Assembly: GCA_964453435.1 (NCBI GenBank)
Contig: CAYVQZ010000022.1
Coordinates: forward strand, 6,441 to 70,440
DNA from: CAYVQZ01 sp964453435
GTDB lineage: Bacteria; Abyssobacteria; SURF-5
Length of the DNA: 64,000 nt
Reading direction: 5' to 3'
Shown: positions 61,195-64,000 of the stretch, piece by piece
Layout of the letters: each line of letters opens with the position of its first letter
Position numbering within the stretch: position 1 is the stretch's first letter
Position numbers and translations under genes: made by a program
The notes under the pieces: model-generated
The model's input: only the letters and a program-made list of their open reading frames with translations
Databases searched by the model: none
What the model was told of the DNA's origin: nothing

Positions 61195-61992
61195 ATGAAA
61201 GACCGAAAGGATCGGTACTCCAAAATCATAGAGGAAGTTTTCAAGTTGGTCTATCAGGAAGGAGTGACCGAACTTGACTTTGAAAGAACGGATATAAATC
61301 GCGCTGCCGAGCGGCTTAAAATAAAACTTCCAAAAAATTTGGGAGACGTCATTTACTCATTCAGGTACAGAACTTCTTTTCCACCTCAAATAACAAAGAT
61401 GACCCCAAAGGGGCATGAGTGGATTATCCGTTTGGCCGGTCGCGGTCGGTATAAATTCGTTTTGGTCAGGAAAATCGACATATCACCCGACGATAAACTG
61501 GTTGAGACAAAGATTCCGGACGCCACTCCGGGAATAATCGCTCGGTACGCAATGACAGATGAACAAGCATTGCTAGCCAGGTTGCGGTATAATCGCCTGA
61601 TCGATATTTTTACTGGGATTACTTGTTATTCCCTGCAAAACCATCTGCGGACTACGGTTCCGAATATCGGCCAGGTGGAGACCGATGAAATTTATGTGGG
61701 GATCGATAAACGCGGTGTACATTATATTTTGCCCGCTCAGGCGAAGGGAGGAAAAGATAAGCTCGGAGTTGTTCAGATAGAACAAGACACGGCATTGTGC
61801 GCGGCGAAATTTCCTGCTCTCGTTTGTCGACCCATTGCTGCACAGTTCATGCGCGAGGATCTCATTGCGCTCTTCGAATTGCAGGAAACCGAAGACGGAA
61901 TCAGGGTTTTGACGGAAAAGCACTACAAACTTGTAAATCCCGATGAATTATCGCCAGCTGAATTGGAAAGTTATCGCACACGCCAATCATGA
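61195..61992 (+). CDS. Putative restriction endonuclease, PD-(D/E)XK-like with Q-x-K
   Basis: This 265-residue protein has a probable N-terminal DNA-binding part (1-80). A core follows with VETDEIYVGIDKRG (E162, D164, D171) and YILPAQAKGGKDKLGVVQIEQD. The AQAK (Q182, K184) sits where PD-(D/E)XK nucleases have E-x-K, an acceptable Q variant. The close pairing with the methyltransferase (4 bases) and shared low G+C strongly suggest a type II restriction enzyme. Family recall is from pattern only; recognition site and exact type are unknown. Confidence 0.7.
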   Translation: MKDRKDRYSKIIEEVFKLVYQEGVTELDFERTDINRAAERLKIKLPKNLGDVIYSFRYRTSFPPQITKMTPKGHEWIIRLAGRGRYKFVLVRKIDISPDDKLVETKIPDATPGIIARYAMTDEQALLARLRYNRLIDIFTGITCYSLQNHLRTTVPNIGQVETDEIYVGIDKRGVHYILPAQAKGGKDKLGVVQIEQDTALCAAKFPALVCRPIAAQFMREDLIALFELQETEDGIRVLTEKHYKLVNPDELSPAELESYRTRQS

Positions 61993-62036
61993 AATGACTC
62001 TGCAGAATGCGAGGTCGAGAACCTGACGGGAGGCTT

Positions 62037-62699
62037 ATGGAACACACGTTTATCAAGGCGTTCAGCATTCCCGAGAGTTGGGTATACCTGGTCAGAGCGA
62101 TTCTCCAAAAAGGGAGAGATTTCACAATCGATTCGGGAAGCTACGCGCAGCAGACCAGGAAGGAACTCGACTTCGTGACGGTTCAGATTGAAAAGCCCGC
62201 CCACCCGCCGATTGTGCCGACCAGCGGAATGATGCCCCCGGGCTACACCGGCCCGCCGCCGACCACCCTCGATTATGTGGATAATGATTACGTGCCGAAC
62301 TATTTGATGTCGGGCGTCAGAACCCAAAAAGAGACATACACATATGGCGAACGCCTGATGCGACAATGGCATCCAATCATCGACATGTACAAGAAGGGGT
62401 ATCGAACCAACCAGGCGACATTCGAAATCGCAATGCCGGACGATATTCTAATCGAGCATCCCCCTTGTCTCCGGCTGATTGACACCCGGGTGCAGGATGG
62501 GAAACTGCACTTCTTCTGTTATTTCCGCTCATGGGACGCATGGGGAGGCTATCCGGCGAACCTCGCCGGGCTGCAGCGCGTGAAGGAATTCCTCGCCTAC
62601 GAAATCGGTGTGGAAGACGGCGAGCTGTGGGCCGTCAGCAAAGGGTTGCATCTGTACGACATGTACTTCGGCGTGGCGGAGCAGTTGCGGGCGCCATAA
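62037..62699 (+). CDS. Thymidylate synthase-like protein, archaeal-type
   Basis: This 220-residue protein carries the C-terminal thymidylate synthase signatures. EHPPCLRLIDTRVQDGKL has the putative catalytic Cys144. FRSWDAW (RSWD 164-167) and NLAGLQRV (Asn175) follow, and SKGLHLYD has the HxY pair (205-207). At 220 residues it is shorter than E. coli ThyA (264) and looks like the archaeal form, which may use other folates. An ATG at 62007 is in frame but unsupported. GGGAGG (62028-62033) lies 3 nt before ATG 62037. It follows the R-M unit. Confidence 0.75.
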   Translation: MEHTFIKAFSIPESWVYLVRAILQKGRDFTIDSGSYAQQTRKELDFVTVQIEKPAHPPIVPTSGMMPPGYTGPPPTTLDYVDNDYVPNYLMSGVRTQKETYTYGERLMRQWHPIIDMYKKGYRTNQATFEIAMPDDILIEHPPCLRLIDTRVQDGKLHFFCYFRSWDAWGGYPANLAGLQRVKEFLAYEIGVEDGELWAVSKGLHLYDMYFGVAEQLRAP

Positions 62700-62926
62700 A
62701 CAGCATTCTCAAAAAAATCATACATCTGTCCACTCGCTCTCCTCAAAAACAGCGCCGTTTATCTGGTCGCGGCTTGTCGGCGCCAAAGAGAATCGCGCTG
62801 TAACCGGGGAACACGAAAAGAAATGGAACGTAGATTGAGCCTTCGGAACCAGCCCCATTGTTGTATCACAAATCGAGAAGATGCCGGATAACCGACCGAA
62901 AACAGAACGGAGAGAAAGGAAAGCAA

Positions 62927-63874
62927 ATGCGACAACCAAGAGAACGACTGGGCCTTGTGAAGCTCTCGGACCATGCCTATGGCTATTTGCAGAGGGATGA
63001 GGGCCTCGGCTGGAGCAACGCCGGATTGGTCGCGGGGAAGGTCGATGCGCTGCTCATCGACACGCTCTTCGACCTTCCCTTAACCAGGAAGATGCTCGAC
63101 GAAATCGCCGCAACGGTCGGAAGACAAATCAACAGAGTGGTGAATACGCATCATAACGGCGACCACTGCTGGGGAAATCAACTCGTGGCCGACGCCGAAA
63201 TCATCGCCCATCGGAATTTCAGGGATGAAATGAGGAAGACGCCGCCGGAATCGATGCAACTGCTGCTGACCGCGCCAGCGGAAACCCCGGGAATCGCTGC
63301 GCTGCAGAAAGCGATGGCCCCATTCGACTTTTCCGGCATCCGGCTTACCCCGCCGACACTTCTCTTCGATAACAGGGTAACCGTTTACGTCGACGAACAA
63401 CCGGTGGACCTCATCTATGTGGGACCGGCGCACACGTCAACCGACGTGATTGTATTCGTTCCCGACGAGAAGGTTCTCTACGCGGGCGACATCATCTTTC
63501 GCCTCTGCACACCAATCGGCTGGGAGGGCACGTTCGATAACTGGATCGGCGCGCTCGACCTTATCATCGACCTGAATCCGGAGCAAATTGTGCCGGGCCA
63601 CGGCCCCTTGTGCGGAGTCGAAGGCGCCACCGACATGCAAGAATATCTGCGGTATGTTCTGAAGGAAGCGAGGATATGCTTCGACGGCGAACTGAGCGAG
63701 GCGGAAGCGGCGCGGAAAATCGATCCCGGCCCGTTTGCCGGTTGGACCGAACCGGAACGGATTATCTTCAACGTGGCGCGCGCGTATCGCGAGTTCCGCG
63801 GCGAGCCGCACGATATTCCCGTGGATTTTATGGAAATGGCAAATATCATGGCGGAGTTGAGACGGTCTCGGTGA
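62927..63874 (+). CDS. MBL-fold metallo-hydrolase (quinoprotein-relay/SoxH-like group)
   Basis: This 315-residue metallo-hydrolase has VVNTHHNGDHCWGNQLV, the HxxxDH metal motif in its HHNGDH form. VGPAHTSTDVIVFVPDEKVLYAGDIIF (next His, bridging Asp) and IVPGHGPLCG (last His) follow. The C-terminal ~80 residues form a helical extension. The HHNGDHxWGN variant is typical of MBL proteins of unknown substrate. An upstream frame begins at 62858, but AGGAAAG precedes ATG 62927. A 10-bp hairpin with one mismatch overlaps the stop. Confidence 0.86.
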   Translation: MRQPRERLGLVKLSDHAYGYLQRDEGLGWSNAGLVAGKVDALLIDTLFDLPLTRKMLDEIAATVGRQINRVVNTHHNGDHCWGNQLVADAEIIAHRNFRDEMRKTPPESMQLLLTAPAETPGIAALQKAMAPFDFSGIRLTPPTLLFDNRVTVYVDEQPVDLIYVGPAHTSTDVIVFVPDEKVLYAGDIIFRLCTPIGWEGTFDNWIGALDLIIDLNPEQIVPGHGPLCGVEGATDMQEYLRYVLKEARICFDGELSEAEAARKIDPGPFAGWTEPERIIFNVARAYREFRGEPHDIPVDFMEMANIMAELRRSR

Positions 63875-63898
63875 CCGACCGGTTTTGTGGTCGATCAC
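63871..63898 (+). terminator. Hairpin overlapping the MBL stop codon
   Basis: GTGACCGACC (63871-63880) pairs with GGTCGATCAC (63889-63898), a 10-bp stem with one mismatch and a GGTTTTGT loop. No T-tract follows, so factor-independent termination is uncertain. After it, to the window end, I see only a 22-codon frame that I do not support. Confidence 0.4.
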
Positions 63899-64000
63899 CG
63901 GATTAGAGGGGTGATTGAAAGGTGAAAATTACTGCCCGACTGGCAACGGAAGTTGTCAAGCATATTGAGACAGCCCCGGTTGGAAATTAGTGTAGAAATC

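Noticed and set aside
63920..63991. 22-codon frame beginning GTG near the window end
   Set aside because: It is too short, has no recognisable product, and the window ends soon after it.
1..64000. CRISPR arrays, tRNA or rRNA genes
   Set aside because: No regularly spaced direct repeats, cloverleaf-like T-loop and CCA-type pattern, or rRNA-like segments were seen. A scanning program should confirm this.

Overview
This window reads as a chromosomal segment of a Gram-negative-type bacterium from a poorly sampled lineage. It carries an OmpA-type envelope protein, a lipoprotein signal, FtsH and a complete sigma-70 RpoD. The base composition is moderately G+C-rich, with several predicted -35/-10 promoters. 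I cannot assign a phylum from sequence alone. I see no tRNA, rRNA, CRISPR array, integrase or complete insertion sequence. The genome is probably free-living: it holds heat-shock, replication, cofactor and surface-glycan genes rather than parasite-like content.

Layout. 1-4044 holds central-metabolism and stress genes on the minus strand: an edge-truncated ApgM-type phosphoglycerate mutase, a NifU-like scaffold, a universal stress protein and two-subunit class I fumarase. 4664-11713 holds envelope genes: a large FecR/DUF6600-like secreted protein, a cupin sugar epimerase, a multipass GT39-like glycosyltransferase and a GYF/zinc-ribbon/TPR membrane protein. 11965-18964 is a very tight minus-strand operon of five glycan genes: polyprenyl-phosphate-type GT2, flippase-like membrane protein, an unassigned 863-residue toroid-like protein, a membrane GT2 and a B12-binding radical SAM enzyme. 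19043-27189 is the conserved tilS-hpt-ftsH-folP-glmM-pdxJ-nnrD housekeeping block. 27341-30985 holds a small BON-like protein, a circularly permuted ATP-grasp protein, an amidohydrolase and an MBL hydrolase.

31210-43586 is a long minus-strand housekeeping run transcribed hrcA-grpE-dnaK-dnaJ-rsmE-mtaB-HIT-NIF3-dnaG-rpoD. It is headed by a promoter and a CIRCE operator and closed by a strong UUCG-loop terminator. 43931-53941 is a second surface-sugar region: two sulfatase-fold enzymes with Thr in place of the formylglycine Cys, two GT39-like proteins, a GT2 and a receiver-like/patatin fusion. 54349-59602 holds an OmpA protein and a secreted paralogue of its N-terminal domain, a triple-BON protein, acylphosphatase and NAD-dependent DNA ligase.

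59799-61992 is a lower-G+C, two-gene restriction-modification unit: an amino-methyltransferase and a putative PD-(D/E)XK-like nuclease with a Q-x-K motif. It is followed by an archaeal-type thymidylate synthase-like gene and a second MBL hydrolase.

The least explained items are the five-gene glycan operon with its unassigned toroid protein, the receiver-like/patatin fusion, the Q-x-K nuclease, a three-copy 29-bp intergenic repeat, and two promoters whose -10 box lies 5 nt from an in-frame start.
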